In this document: piece after piece, positions 32,261 to 40,411 of the stretch
Layout of the letters: the number at the start of each line of letters is the position of its first letter
How positions within the stretch are numbered: position 1 is the stretch's first letter
From: Thalassotalea psychrophila
Lineage (GTDB): Bacteria > Pseudomonadota > Gammaproteobacteria > Enterobacterales > Alteromonadaceae
NCBI RefSeq assembly: GCF_031583595.1
Contig: NZ_CP134145.1
Coordinates: forward strand, 1,178,001 to 1,242,000
Direction of reading: 5' to 3'
DNA: 64,000 nucleotides
The notes under the pieces: model-generated
What the model saw: the letters and a program-made list of their open reading frames with translations, nothing else
Database searches by the model: none
Told to the model about the DNA's origin: nothing
Position numbers and translations under genes: made by a program

Positions 32261-33301
32261 ATGTTTTTATCAAAAATATCTAATACCGTTGTCGTTTTAT
32301 TACTGTTGTTAATTACTGCATGTTCTGAGCCTGTTGAAAATGTTGAAACCGATCTACAAGAGCTTCAGTTAACCGGCTATACCATGGGACCTATTGTATA
32401 TAGCGTTAAGTTAATAGGTAAAAAGCAACATGTTGAAGAAATTCAGTTAGCAGAAAAAGTTGATAACTTATTAAAAAAAATCAACGCGCAAATGTCTACC
32501 TATGACAAAAATTCTGAGCTGTCTAAATTCAATCAATATCAAGGTAATGATGCACGCCAAATATCAGTAGAGTTAAACCAAGTACTGAGTGAATCAATAC
32601 GCTTAGCTCATCTTACTAATGGCACATTAGACGTAACTGTTGGCCCGTTAGTCAACCTTTGGAGTTTTGGCCCTGATAAGCGTGCTGAGAAGGTTCCTTC
32701 AACAGAATTAATAGCATCAACAAAACTACATATTGGTATTGATAAATTAAATCTAAAAAACCGACTATTATCAAAAAATGATGCAAACGTTTATGTCGAT
32801 TTATCTGCTATAGCGAAAGGTTTTGCTGTAGACAAAGTTGCTGAGTTACTCGAGCTGTATGATATTAACGATTATATTGTTGATATTGGCGGTGAAATGC
32901 GAGTTAAAGGTGTAAAAGCCAACAAACAAGCTTGGCGTATTGCTGTTGAGAAGCCAATTTCTGGGACAAGAGCAGTACAACAGGTTATAATGCCCGGCGA
33001 TAATGCAGTGGCCACATCTGGTGATTATCGAAATTATTTTGAAGAAGACGGTATCCGTTATTCTCACACTATAGACCCTGATACAGGTTGGCCTATTAAC
33101 CATAAGCTTGTTTCAGTTACTGTAGTGCACCCATCATCAATGACAGCCGATGGCTTAGCAACGGCGATTGAAGTAATGGGACCTGAAAAAGGCTTTGAGT
33201 TTGCAAAAGCAAATAATCTGGCTGTGTATTTAATTAGTAAAACTGAAGATGGTTTTAGTGAACAAACTACCGAGCAATTTCTACGGTTAGTTGCTAAATA
33301 A
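32261..33301 (+). CDS. apbE: FAD:protein FMN transferase ApbE (lipoprotein)
   Basis: Transfers FMN from FAD to threonines in SGAT motifs of NqrB and NqrC. Signal peptide with lipobox ITAC (Cys21), so it acts at the periplasmic side. Family features: GYTMGPIVYSVK, the early QMSTYDKNSELSKFN, VDLSAIAKGFAVDKVAELL, IVDIGGEMRVKG, SHTIDPDTGWPI and the end VSVTVVHPSSMTADGLATAI, whose Thr/Asp bind Mg2+. 346 residues, normal. Its gene lies directly after nqrF and before nqrM, the usual vibrio order. Confidence 0.97.
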   Translation: MFLSKISNTVVVLLLLLITACSEPVENVETDLQELQLTGYTMGPIVYSVKLIGKKQHVEEIQLAEKVDNLLKKINAQMSTYDKNSELSKFNQYQGNDARQISVELNQVLSESIRLAHLTNGTLDVTVGPLVNLWSFGPDKRAEKVPSTELIASTKLHIGIDKLNLKNRLLSKNDANVYVDLSAIAKGFAVDKVAELLELYDINDYIVDIGGEMRVKGVKANKQAWRIAVEKPISGTRAVQQVIMPGDNAVATSGDYRNYFEEDGIRYSHTIDPDTGWPINHKLVSVTVVHPSSMTADGLATAIEVMGPEKGFEFAKANNLAVYLISKTEDGFSEQTTEQFLRLVAK

Positions 33302-33302
33302 T

Positions 33303-33425
33303 TAAGCGACTATCGTCCTCTCTGTGAGGTGGGACCACGTAGTAAGCGACTATTTCGTCCCCGCGAGATGGGGGCCATGTAGTAAGCGACTCTTGTCGTC
33401 CTTGCTAAGGCGGGGATCCATGTAG
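33303..33425 (+). repeat. Three imperfect tandem repeats (40, 40, 43 bp) between apbE and nqrM
   Basis: Each unit starts TAAGCGACT and ends CATGTAG or CACGTAG: 33303-33342, 33343-33382, 33383-33425. The middle of each unit differs but keeps a hairpin (for example GTCCTC...GAGGTGGGAC; GTCCCC...GGGGGCC; GTCC...GGGGATCC). They start 2 bases after the apbE stop and finish 19 bases before nqrM. Confidence 0.9.
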
Positions 33426-33444
33426 TAAAAAGAAAGAGATTTAA

Positions 33445-33666
33445 ATGAATATATTTTTATTAACGTTTGGTTTTTTCATTGTTATGTTTTTAGCAATGGC
33501 TATTGGTTATATTATCCAACAAAAAACATTGGCTGGTAGTTGTGGTGGTTTAGGCAGTATTGGTATCGATAAGGCTTGTAACTGCGATAACCCTTGTGAA
33601 AAACGCAAAGAGCGTGAACGTAAAGCAGCATTGAATGAACAGTCTATTGATGTGAGAAATATTTAG
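33445..33666 (+). CDS. nqrM: Na+-NQR maturation protein NqrM
   Basis: A 73-residue DUF539 protein needed for assembly of active Na+-NQR, probably by delivering iron for the NqrD/E centre. It has one N-terminal helix (FLLTFGFFIVMFLAMAIGYI) and four cysteines: Cys33 (GSCGGLG), Cys45 and Cys47 (KACNCDNP) and Cys51, then a charged tail. A ribosome site (AAAGAGA) precedes it. It is followed by a strong terminator. Confidence 0.93.
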   Translation: MNIFLLTFGFFIVMFLAMAIGYIIQQKTLAGSCGGLGSIGIDKACNCDNPCEKRKERERKAALNEQSIDVRNI

Positions 33667-33691
33667 TTGCTAGCAAATTATCAACCATAGA

Positions 33692-33717
33692 AAAGGGAGC
33701 TTAGTAGCTCCCTTTTT
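33692..33717 (+). terminator. nqrM intrinsic terminator
   Basis: AAAGGGAGC-TTAGTA-GCTCCCTTTTT, 26 bases after the nqrM stop. Confidence 0.9.
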
Positions 33718-33720
33718 ACT

Positions 33721-33760
33721 TCATGGATGAAGGAATGCAAACTGCCATGGATGGCAATTA
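33721..33760. repeat. GGATG...GCCATGGATGGCA repeat, copy 1
   Basis: ATGGATGAAGGAATGC followed by AACTGCCATGGATGGCAA. The reverse complement of 57190-57240 carries the same arrangement (GATGGAATGCCGACTTGCCATGGATGGCAA). The core GCCATGGATGGC is nearly palindromic. Confidence 0.6.
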
Positions 33761-33792
33761 GTTTGTACATTCAGCGAATAATTAACTTAAAA

Positions 33793-34056
33793 TTATCTAT
33801 CTCTATGTAATGTTTCTACCTGTTGGCTGTATCTGCTAAAGCCTATACCTTTGCGAATTTTTTCTGCCGAGTAGATACCATGTGTAGTACCCGCTAATAA
33901 GCTGACAGCAATAACAATATTATTTGATTCACCCAAGTAGGCACATATTAAGGCTGCGCATAATGACGCTACAAATAGTGATGAAAATACTATTCTCGCC
34001 CATAGAGCTAAGTTTTTTAAGGATGCTAAATTAATCTCAATATTTGCCACAGTCAT
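33793..34056 (-). CDS. Small membrane protein, 87 residues
   Basis: No family recognised. Two hydrophobic stretches (ARIVFSSLFVASLCAALICAYLG and IVIAVSLLAGTTHGIYS) separated by a short loop, then a basic, hydrophilic C-terminus ending TLHRDR. ATG 34056 is preceded by GGTGG at a good distance and is preferred over an upstream TTG that would add five residues. The gene is flanked by the nqrM terminator and the DUF4136 gene and seems separately transcribed. Confidence 0.6.
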   Translation of the reverse strand: MTVANIEINLASLKNLALWARIVFSSLFVASLCAALICAYLGESNNIVIAVSLLAGTTHGIYSAEKIRKGIGFSRYSQQVETLHRDR

Positions 34057-34188
34057 AAACCACCAGTTCAATAAACAATAATAACGCTATTACTAATGTT
34101 TATAATAATAAACCTTATTTGGAGCTAAGGTTATATCAATTGGTTATATGATTTTACTAAATGCATGACAGTGAAATCAGCGCTGAGA

Positions 34189-34752
34189 TTATTTTTTTGG
34201 AGGATAATTTGCCAATACTTTAGCGACAACCTCATTAATACCTTTTTGCTTATCCTCAGGACTGATATCTTGCTCTGCTTCAAAGCCATCAAAGCCTCGC
34301 CAAACCAGTTTTCCTTGATGATGCATGTCTATGGTGATTTGAATGTAAGTATTAAAATCTGAATCTAAAGGTATTGTTGTACCAAGGCCTACACCGGTAG
34401 CCGAATTGCTACTACGGTTTGAACCGCCTATTCCTATACTAAACGACGATTTCTTTTCTCGTTGCTCTAATGTGGTGAAATAATTAACTTGTAGATCGCC
34501 ATCTTTTTCAACCAAAGATAAAGATTTACCTGATAATTGAGTAATAATTGCTTCTTTAATACGCTCACTGGTTATTTCGTCACTTGGCGCTGAAGTATCT
34601 TTCGTTGTGTCGGTCAGCTGATAAAAGCTAAATTGGCCAAAGTTTGTGTCAGTGTCATAATCGACCGTTGATGGGGTGCTTTTACAACCTAACAGCAAAG
34701 CTAATGTAAAAGCAGAAACAATGAATATTTTAATAGATGTTAGTTGGCGCAT
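34189..34752 (-). CDS. DUF4136 family lipoprotein
   Basis: 187 residues from ATG 34752, with lipobox ALLLGC (Cys23). A GTG four codons earlier is an alternative. The remainder matches the DUF4136 layout: VDYDTDTNFGQFSFYQL, a central helix ITSERIKEAIITQLSGKSL followed by DLQVNYFTTLEQRE, a Ser/Gly-rich segment (SIGIGGSNRSSNSATGVGLG) and a C-terminal KLVWRGFDGFE with INEVVAKVLANYPP. The role of this outer-membrane-associated family is not known. Confidence 0.83.
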   Translation of the reverse strand: MRQLTSIKIFIVSAFTLALLLGCKSTPSTVDYDTDTNFGQFSFYQLTDTTKDTSAPSDEITSERIKEAIITQLSGKSLSLVEKDGDLQVNYFTTLEQREKKSSFSIGIGGSNRSSNSATGVGLGTTIPLDSDFNTYIQITIDMHHQGKLVWRGFDGFEAEQDISPEDKQKGINEVVAKVLANYPPKK

Positions 34753-34833
34753 TTTTGATACCACATTTTAATTAGTTACTACTATATATAGACTGATTAT
34801 AGTCAAACATCCATTTAGAACTAAGTTTTACTC

Positions 34834-34863
34834 AAAAAAAACAGCGACCTAAGTCGCTGTTTT
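34834..34863 (-). terminator. Amidohydrolase gene terminator
   Basis: Read on the minus strand: ACAGCGAC-TTAG-GTCGCTGT followed by eight T residues, 23 bases after the amidohydrolase stop. Confidence 0.9.
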
Positions 34864-34885
34864 AATGTTATAAAATAAGTTAAAA

Positions 34886-36340
34886 CTACTTGATTGTGTT
34901 CTTGTAAATAACACCGTCTTTCATAATAACGTTCAGAGTGTCAATTTGCTTGTACTCTGGATCAGCGTCAAACCACTTGTCAGTTGCGCCGATAACACTT
35001 AAGTCTTTAAGCGGGTTACCATCCACTAATATTAAATCAGCAGCTGCGCCAACTTCAACAACACCTAGTTTACCAGCATCTAAATAAGGGTTACGAGGAC
35101 CTGACATAGCCATTAACTCACCAGCAGTTGAAGTCATTTGTTTTAACACTTCAAAGTTGTTGCCAAAAGATTGACCACGCCACCAGATTTCATAACGACG
35201 AGCACGTTCTGCATCTTCATGAACACCAACGTAGTCTGAGGCGAATACTACTTTTACATCATTTTCGATTAAGCGCTGACCGTAATCACCAAACTTTTCT
35301 TGAAGAACTGCAACCATAGGCAGTTTTTCTTTAGGCATTAACGGGTTTTTCGCTAAATCTGGAGATAATCCCCACATTTGTGGAACAACATAAACACCTT
35401 CTTTTGAAATACGTTTCATTGTTTCATCATTCATAAAGAAGCCATGTTCAAATGATTTAACGCCACAGTCCATTAAACGATCCATCGCGCGGTCTGTAAA
35501 TACGTGTGCAGCAACGTAAGTGTTCCAATCTTTCGCCGTTTCAACAATGGCACAGGTTTCTTCTTGAGAAAATTGCGTAGTATCCATCGGATCAAAACGT
35601 GATGAACCACCACCACCAGCCATCATTTTAATTTGAGTAGCACCGTTACGTAAATTTGTACGTGTCGCTTTTAATACTTCAGTTTTACCATCTGCTACAG
35701 CACCAATGCCCATTCTTTCGAAGTTTGAAAGGTCACCAGTTGTTGATGGTGAAAACCCAGCATCATTACGGTCACGAAAATCACCGTGGCCAGATGTTTG
35801 CGAAATGAAAGTACCAGATGGGAAGATACGAGGACCAATAACATGGCCATCATTAATGTTACGCATTAAACCAAACGCTGGACCACCCATATCACGAACC
35901 GTAGTGAAACCGTCCATTAAGAAACGCTCAGTAACGATTGTTGCACGGTAAGCCATGTCGGTTAAGTCCATGTTCTTCTCAACGCTGTCAAAATGAGCAT
36001 TGATCATAATATGGGCGTGACCGTCGATAAGACCAGGCATTAACGTTTTACCTTCACCGTCAATAACTACAGTATTTTTGCCCGCTTTAATGTCTTTTTC
36101 AGTTATAGCGACAACTTTGTTACCTTCAACTAAAACATTTAAGTTTTTATATAGCTTGTTGTCAGTACCGTTAAATACATTAACGTTAGTAAATAAGGTG
36201 TTGCCGGCTTCAGCTTTCAAGCTAATTGCAGGAGCAGCGCTACCTCCGCCTGCTGCCATAGCTGCAGGGATCATTGCTGTTGTTGATAATAGTGCCGCTG
36301 ATACTAGAGCCGCTAATTTACTTACATTTCTTACTTTCAT
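34886..36340 (-). CDS. Secreted metal-dependent amidohydrolase (prolidase/imidazolonepropionase-like)
   Basis: 484 residues with a signal peptide (SAALLSTTAMIPAAMA), so periplasmic or secreted. Amidohydrolase superfamily: metal ligands DGHAH (His108, His110), a carboxylated-lysine region QIKMMAGGG, AAHVFTDRAMDRL and SFEHGFF (His residues), and ASDYVG (Asp). The C-terminal ADLILVDGNPLKDLSV returns to the composite beta-sandwich. Related proteins hydrolyse Xaa-Pro dipeptides or organophosphates; the substrate here is unknown. It is transcribed divergently from the Crp-like gene, which is a plausible regulator. Confidence 0.88.
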   Translation of the reverse strand: MKVRNVSKLAALVSAALLSTTAMIPAAMAAGGGSAAPAISLKAEAGNTLFTNVNVFNGTDNKLYKNLNVLVEGNKVVAITEKDIKAGKNTVVIDGEGKTLMPGLIDGHAHIMINAHFDSVEKNMDLTDMAYRATIVTERFLMDGFTTVRDMGGPAFGLMRNINDGHVIGPRIFPSGTFISQTSGHGDFRDRNDAGFSPSTTGDLSNFERMGIGAVADGKTEVLKATRTNLRNGATQIKMMAGGGGSSRFDPMDTTQFSQEETCAIVETAKDWNTYVAAHVFTDRAMDRLMDCGVKSFEHGFFMNDETMKRISKEGVYVVPQMWGLSPDLAKNPLMPKEKLPMVAVLQEKFGDYGQRLIENDVKVVFASDYVGVHEDAERARRYEIWWRGQSFGNNFEVLKQMTSTAGELMAMSGPRNPYLDAGKLGVVEVGAAADLILVDGNPLKDLSVIGATDKWFDADPEYKQIDTLNVIMKDGVIYKNTIK

Positions 36341-36467
36341 CGCTAGTTCCTTTTAAAACTAATTTTCTAAAGTATGCCAATGTTGTACAACGCAGTAGAA
36401 AATAGCTGTTGAAAAACATTGAGTTGTGTTTTGATGGAGCTATTATTAAACAAGTTACGATCGAGTT

Positions 36468-36485
36468 ATGTTCCCATGAGGACAT
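36468..36485. promoter_or_regulatory. Candidate operator between amidohydrolase and Crp-like gene
   Basis: ATGTTCCCATGAGGACAT has 14 of 18 symmetric positions. It lies 45 bases before the Crp-like start. Crp/Fnr dimers bind such dyads, but the sequence is not a consensus CRP or FNR site. Confidence 0.3.
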
Positions 36486-36529
36486 TTCTGTTTGTTAAAT
36501 TAATGTTTATTGTTTGAGAGTGTAATTAA

Positions 36530-37258
36530 TTGTCTATATCTAATGTAAAAGTTGCAGAATTACTAAAAGAAGTGCGTTGGCCATGCGATTTAAGTGAAGA
36601 ATTTAAACAAACTGTTGTGCAAACAGGGATGATACTTACGCGTCAGCAAGGGTATTATCATTTAACGTCTGATTTGACTAATGATGGACTGTTTTATTTA
36701 CTAGAAGGCAGTGTGATCATTTCAATTCGCACCTCAGATTTTGATCATTTCACTTATAAATTACTTGGCAAGGGCGATTTTCTTTATTATGGCAAGCTGA
36801 TGGATTATCGCTTACAAGAATCAATAAATGCAGAATTTTTACAGGACTCTACTTTTTTAAAAGTAACAGATTCAAACTTTGTTGATCTGACAAAGACACA
36901 ACCAGAGATATATAAATTGATGTTCTCTGTGTTAAAGCAAAATACTTTACCTCTTGTGCAAAAAGGGGTATTGAACCAAAAATTTTCAATTCCAATAAAA
37001 GTTGCTTTTGCCTTATTAGATGTTGCTTCAAAACAAGTGGATATTAATGGTGCTATGCCAATGCTTACAATAACCCAGCAGCAACTTGCAAACTTAGCTG
37101 ATATAACTAGGCCGAGAGTTAATGCAGCATTAAAAGAGTTTGAAAGCCAAGGCTTGGTTGAGATCGTGCGTGGAAAAATTTATTTATTAAATGTACCGGG
37201 TATTAACGATATATTAGTTAGTGCTAATTTAACCTTTTACTCACCTTCTATAAGATAA
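36530..37258 (+). CDS. Crp/Fnr family transcriptional regulator
   Basis: 242 residues: an N-terminal cyclic-nucleotide-type beta-roll (about 30-120; DGLFYLLEGSVIISI, LLGKGDFLYYGKL), a dimer helix, and a C-terminal winged helix (ITQQQLANLADITRPRVNAA, LKEFESQGLVEIVRGKIYL). It has no cysteines, so it does not carry an FNR-type iron-sulphur cluster, and the cAMP pocket residues are not conserved. The effector is unknown. The start is TTG, with GAGAG before it; no earlier ATG exists in frame. It is divergent from the amidohydrolase and converges with the MaoC gene with 13 bases between the stops. Confidence 0.85.
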   Translation: MSISNVKVAELLKEVRWPCDLSEEFKQTVVQTGMILTRQQGYYHLTSDLTNDGLFYLLEGSVIISIRTSDFDHFTYKLLGKGDFLYYGKLMDYRLQESINAEFLQDSTFLKVTDSNFVDLTKTQPEIYKLMFSVLKQNTLPLVQKGVLNQKFSIPIKVAFALLDVASKQVDINGAMPMLTITQQQLANLADITRPRVNAALKEFESQGLVEIVRGKIYLLNVPGINDILVSANLTFYSPSIR

Positions 37259-37271
37259 TAGCATGTTCATA

Positions 37272-38048
37272 TTAGCCATCTACCTTTACGCTTAAATGTA
37301 ATTGATCATTACCAGAAAAAACTTGGTGTTCATTACCTTCTGAAAATATACCTACCGCACAAGGTAAAACACATGGCTTTTTAAAATCGAATTTCACTTT
37401 ATTAGCTGCAATGTTTTTTTCAATAAGTACCAAGTGGCCTAAATAGCCCCCGTGCATAATGGCATTGGGTAAACCAAACAGATTAGCTAGTTTGTTATTC
37501 AGATGGATGGGATTAAAATCATTACTTACCTTAGCGTATGCAAGTGCTTTTGCTAGATTTAAGATGAAATTTGTATCGCCAATAAATGCTTGTTGTTTAC
37601 CTATTCGTTCACGTTTATTTGAATTCAACTTCTTCAAAAAAGTATTCTTGTTTACCAGGCAGCAACGCTCGTTTTGAAAAAACTGTGTTTCTATCACAAT
37701 TACTTTACCCATAGGGTGGCGGCGATCTTGCCTGACTTTGTTGATAACTTTAAAGTCATGTCGAAAGTCTAGCTCAAATGTTTTTTCAAATTCACTTTTT
37801 AAATGTATTAAGCCTAACGGCGAAAAAGCGAAATACTTATGAGAAAAGGTTTTTAACAATGAATTAAAGCCGGCAATAAATGCATAGCTGATCGGTAAAT
37901 CTTTGCTTTGATCAAGGTTATAAAGCTCTCTGAACTTGGTAATTTTCTTAGCTCGAATAGCCCTTTGGTCAAACTCAACACTGAATTCGTTGAAAAAGGT
38001 ACGCTGTGGTCGCTTTATTAGTAACTTTATATATTGGTACATCATCAT
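37272..38048 (-). CDS. MaoC-like hot-dog domain protein
   Basis: 258 residues. The second half contains a MaoC-type dehydratase signature: ALAYAKVSNDFNPIHLNNKL with the hydratase Asp/His pair, then LFGLPNAIMHGGYLGHL. The first half resembles a degenerate hot-dog domain, giving the two-domain plan of eukaryote-like hydratase 2 proteins. Such proteins act on (R)-3-hydroxyacyl-CoA, or are accessory dehydratases; the substrate here is unknown. It is transcribed away from dinB (108 bases between the starts) and does not overlap neighbours. Confidence 0.78.
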   Translation of the reverse strand: MMMYQYIKLLIKRPQRTFFNEFSVEFDQRAIRAKKITKFRELYNLDQSKDLPISYAFIAGFNSLLKTFSHKYFAFSPLGLIHLKSEFEKTFELDFRHDFKVINKVRQDRRHPMGKVIVIETQFFQNERCCLVNKNTFLKKLNSNKRERIGKQQAFIGDTNFILNLAKALAYAKVSNDFNPIHLNNKLANLFGLPNAIMHGGYLGHLVLIEKNIAANKVKFDFKKPCVLPCAVGIFSEGNEHQVFSGNDQLHLSVKVDG

Positions 38049-38118
38049 CTAAGGCATTTAATTTAAGGGTTAAAGCTTAACAGAATATTTATTGCATAGG
38101 TAAGTAACTTTGAGTAAA

Positions 38119-38134
38119 CTGTATTTATATACAG
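38119..38134 (+). promoter_or_regulatory. LexA (SOS) box upstream of dinB
   Basis: CTGTATTTATATACAG is an exact CTGT-N8-ACAG match to the gammaproteobacterial LexA operator, extended as AACTGTATTTATATACAGTG. It ends 21 bases before the dinB ATG. The MaoC gene starts on its other side, so LexA could affect both. Confidence 0.93.
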
Positions 38135-38155
38135 TGTTTGGTGGGGCGATAACTT

Positions 38156-39214
38156 ATGCGTAAAATTATTCATGTCGACATGGATTGTTTTTTTGCTGCC
38201 GTTGAAATGCGAGACAACCCAGCATTGGCTAATATTCCTATCGCAATAGCTGGTAAAGGCCCACGTAGCGTAACTGCGACATGTAACTACCTTGCCCGTG
38301 ATTATGGTGTTCGCTCAGCTATGCCTGTGGGTAGGGCATTACAATTATGTCCGCATCTTGAACTTGTACCAGGTCGAATGTCAGCTTATAAAGAAGCATC
38401 AACTCACATTAGAGAAATCTTCTCTCGTTATACCGATAAAATTGAACCACTGTCATTGGATGAAGCCTACCTTGATGTTACTGATTGCACGGAGTGTAAT
38501 GGCAGTGCCACTTTAATCGCTGAAAAAATTAGAGCTGAAATTTACCAAGAGCTTAACTTAACCGCGTCGGCTGGGGTGGCACCAAATAAGTTCATTGCCA
38601 AAATAGCTTCTGATGAAAACAAACCCAATGGTCAATGTGTAGTTCCTCCGGAAAAAATAATTGAATTTGTTGAAACTTTAGATTTAAAAAAAATACCGGG
38701 AGTAGGGCCAAAAACTCTCGAAAAATTAAATGCGTATGGTTTATTTACTTGTGCCGATGTAAGAGCAAGTGATGCAAGTGCTATGGAAAAAATAATGGGA
38801 AAATTTGGTCCTGTTATTTTTAAGCGTGCTTTTGGTATTGATAACAGAGATGTTGAAACAAGTAGAATAAGAAAATCATTAGCAATTGAAACGACACTCA
38901 ATGAAGATATTCAACAAGTACATGGCTGCATGAACGTTGTTGAAGAGTTATTGCCAAAGTTTTTAACAAGGCTAGAAAAAGTTGAAAACCTAGATATTAT
39001 TAAGCAAGGTATTAAAGTAAAATTTGCTGATTTTACCCAAACAACAGTAGAGCAAAGCCAGAGTAGTTTAGATATCAACCTTTTTAAACCTTTACTTGAA
39101 GAAGCAATAGCTAGAGGTAATGGTAAAAAAGTCAGACTAATAGGCTTAACAGTGGGCTTTGCGCCTGAACAGGCCAAAAATATTTATACTCCACAATTAA
39201 GCCTTCCATTGTAA
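38156..39214 (+). CDS. dinB: DNA polymerase IV (DinB)
   Basis: Y-family translesion DNA polymerase. 352 residues. Metal ligands Asp8 (HVDMDCFF) and Asp102-Glu103 (LSLDEAYLDV), the steric-gate aromatic at Phe12/Phe13, and SVTATCNYLARDYGVRSAMP in the fingers are conserved; the HhH segment is LKKIPGVGPKTLEKLNAYG and the little-finger domain follows. The last residues LSLPL may be the clamp-binding tail (QLSLPL), which matches the beta-binding consensus. SOS regulation is shown by the exact LexA box. Confidence 0.97.
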   Translation: MRKIIHVDMDCFFAAVEMRDNPALANIPIAIAGKGPRSVTATCNYLARDYGVRSAMPVGRALQLCPHLELVPGRMSAYKEASTHIREIFSRYTDKIEPLSLDEAYLDVTDCTECNGSATLIAEKIRAEIYQELNLTASAGVAPNKFIAKIASDENKPNGQCVVPPEKIIEFVETLDLKKIPGVGPKTLEKLNAYGLFTCADVRASDASAMEKIMGKFGPVIFKRAFGIDNRDVETSRIRKSLAIETTLNEDIQQVHGCMNVVEELLPKFLTRLEKVENLDIIKQGIKVKFADFTQTTVEQSQSSLDINLFKPLLEEAIARGNGKKVRLIGLTVGFAPEQAKNIYTPQLSLPL

Positions 39215-39215
39215 C

Positions 39216-39228
39216 GATAATCATTATT
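39216..39228 (+). promoter_or_regulatory. Fur-box-like dyad
   Basis: GATAATCATTATT, centred on ATAAT-C-ATTAT, resembles the Fur 6-1-6 consensus. It stands directly after the dinB stop, about 80 bases before the metallo-beta-lactamase-fold gene. AT-rich DNA gives such matches by chance. Confidence 0.3.
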
Positions 39229-39306
39229 AAGTTATTATTTTTCTTTGATTTTTTCTAATAATAAGACCATATTTATAAGGTCATTTAATATTACAAAGAT
39301 AAAACT

Positions 39307-40170
39307 ATGAAAAAAACATCCTTCTTACTACTCTTTATTTTAAGCATAGCTATACCTTCGCATGCCGCTCAAGACTTTTCAAAAATTGAAATCAAAGCCC
39401 AAGTTGTAGCAGAAGGTGTTTATATGCTCGCCGGTTCCGGTGGCAATATTGGTGTGTTAGCAACAGATGAAGGGTTAGTACTTATTGACGATCAATTTGC
39501 CCCGTTAGCAGACAAAATTGAAGCAGCTATGAAAAGTATTAAAGCAGTTCCACTAAAGTACATCGTCAACACTCACTATCACGGTGACCACACAGGCTCT
39601 AATGGCCACTTTGGTAAACAAGCACCTATCTTTGCTCATAGTAATGTTCGTAAACGAGTGATAGAAGATAACAAAAAATCAGGTGTTGATTTACCTGTAG
39701 TGACTTATGAACATGGTGTGACTATATATTTAGACGATGAAGAAATTCAAGTGATGCATTTCCCTAATGGCCATACAGACGGTGATTCTATCGTGTATTT
39801 CAAAAAGGCCAATGTTCTGCACATGGGCGACTTATTTTTTCAAGGCCGTTTCCCTTATATAGATTTAAACGCAGGTGGTTCAGTTAAAGGCTATCTAGCG
39901 AATATTAAAAAAATAAGTAACCAGTTTCCGCCTGATGTGAAAATAATTCCTGGTCATGGCTCTTTAACTGATATGAAGGGCTTATTAGAGTTCGTCGAAA
40001 TGGTAGAATATTCAGTTAATAAAGTTGATGCGGCAGTACATGAAGGTGCCGACAGCGGCGAAATAATGGCCAATGGCATTGGTGATAAATACAAAGGCTG
40101 GGCTTGGCAGTTTATTACTGAAGAACGTTGGTTGAAAACCTTGATTACTGACTTGAAAAAGAGTGAATAG
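39307..40170 (+). CDS. Secreted metallo-beta-lactamase-fold hydrolase
   Basis: 287 residues with a signal peptide (MKKTSFLLLFILSIAIPSHA). Zinc ligands: NTHYHGDHTGSN gives His90, His92, Asp94 and His95; FPNGHTDGDS provides the next His; the third is IPGHGS. This family is close to the cyclase/B3-like MBL-fold hydrolases; it lacks evidence for being a true beta-lactamase. The stop codon TAG (40168-40170) is itself the first three bases of a 15-bp tandem repeat, so the repeat reaches the 3' end of the gene. Confidence 0.88.
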   Translation: MKKTSFLLLFILSIAIPSHAAQDFSKIEIKAQVVAEGVYMLAGSGGNIGVLATDEGLVLIDDQFAPLADKIEAAMKSIKAVPLKYIVNTHYHGDHTGSNGHFGKQAPIFAHSNVRKRVIEDNKKSGVDLPVVTYEHGVTIYLDDEEIQVMHFPNGHTDGDSIVYFKKANVLHMGDLFFQGRFPYIDLNAGGSVKGYLANIKKISNQFPPDVKIIPGHGSLTDMKGLLEFVEMVEYSVNKVDAAVHEGADSGEIMANGIGDKYKGWAWQFITEERWLKTLITDLKKSE

Positions 40171-40401
40171 AAACGAGATTACTAGAAACGAGATTACTAG
40201 AAACGGGAGACGAAGAGCAATAAACACTCTCTTTCCCTTTCCTGAACTCGTTTCAGGATCTATTATTTTAACTGTAGACCCTGAAACTAGTTCAGGGAAA
40301 GGCTAGGAGAAAATTCAGTAACATTCCCTGCTCTTTGCTTTTCGATTCTATTTTTCTCGTTTCTAGTTTCTAGTTTCTAGTTTCTAGTTTCTCGTTTCTC
40401 G
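40168..40401. repeat. Composite repeat cluster: 15-mers, large palindrome, heptamers
   Basis: Three parts. TAGAAACGAGATTAC occurs twice plus a variant (40168-40212). A large inverted repeat begins CCCTTTCCTGAACTCG (40237-40260) and pairs with 40277-40302 with one extra base and two mismatches. Seven heptamers in a row follow (TTTCTCG, four TTTCTAG, two TTTCTCG; 40353-40401). The heptamer is the reverse complement of the core of the 15-mer (CTAGAAA/CGAGAAA), so the outer parts form inverted ends. Confidence 0.9.
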
Positions 40402-40411
40402 CCGTTCGCTT

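Noticed and set aside
33303..33425. Possible CRISPR array
   Set aside because: Three units of about 40 bases with no unique spacers of constant length and no cas genes nearby; the variable part keeps a hairpin, unlike spacers.
39216..39228. Strong claim of Fur regulation
   Set aside because: Kept only as a weak candidate since AT-rich DNA often yields such dyads.
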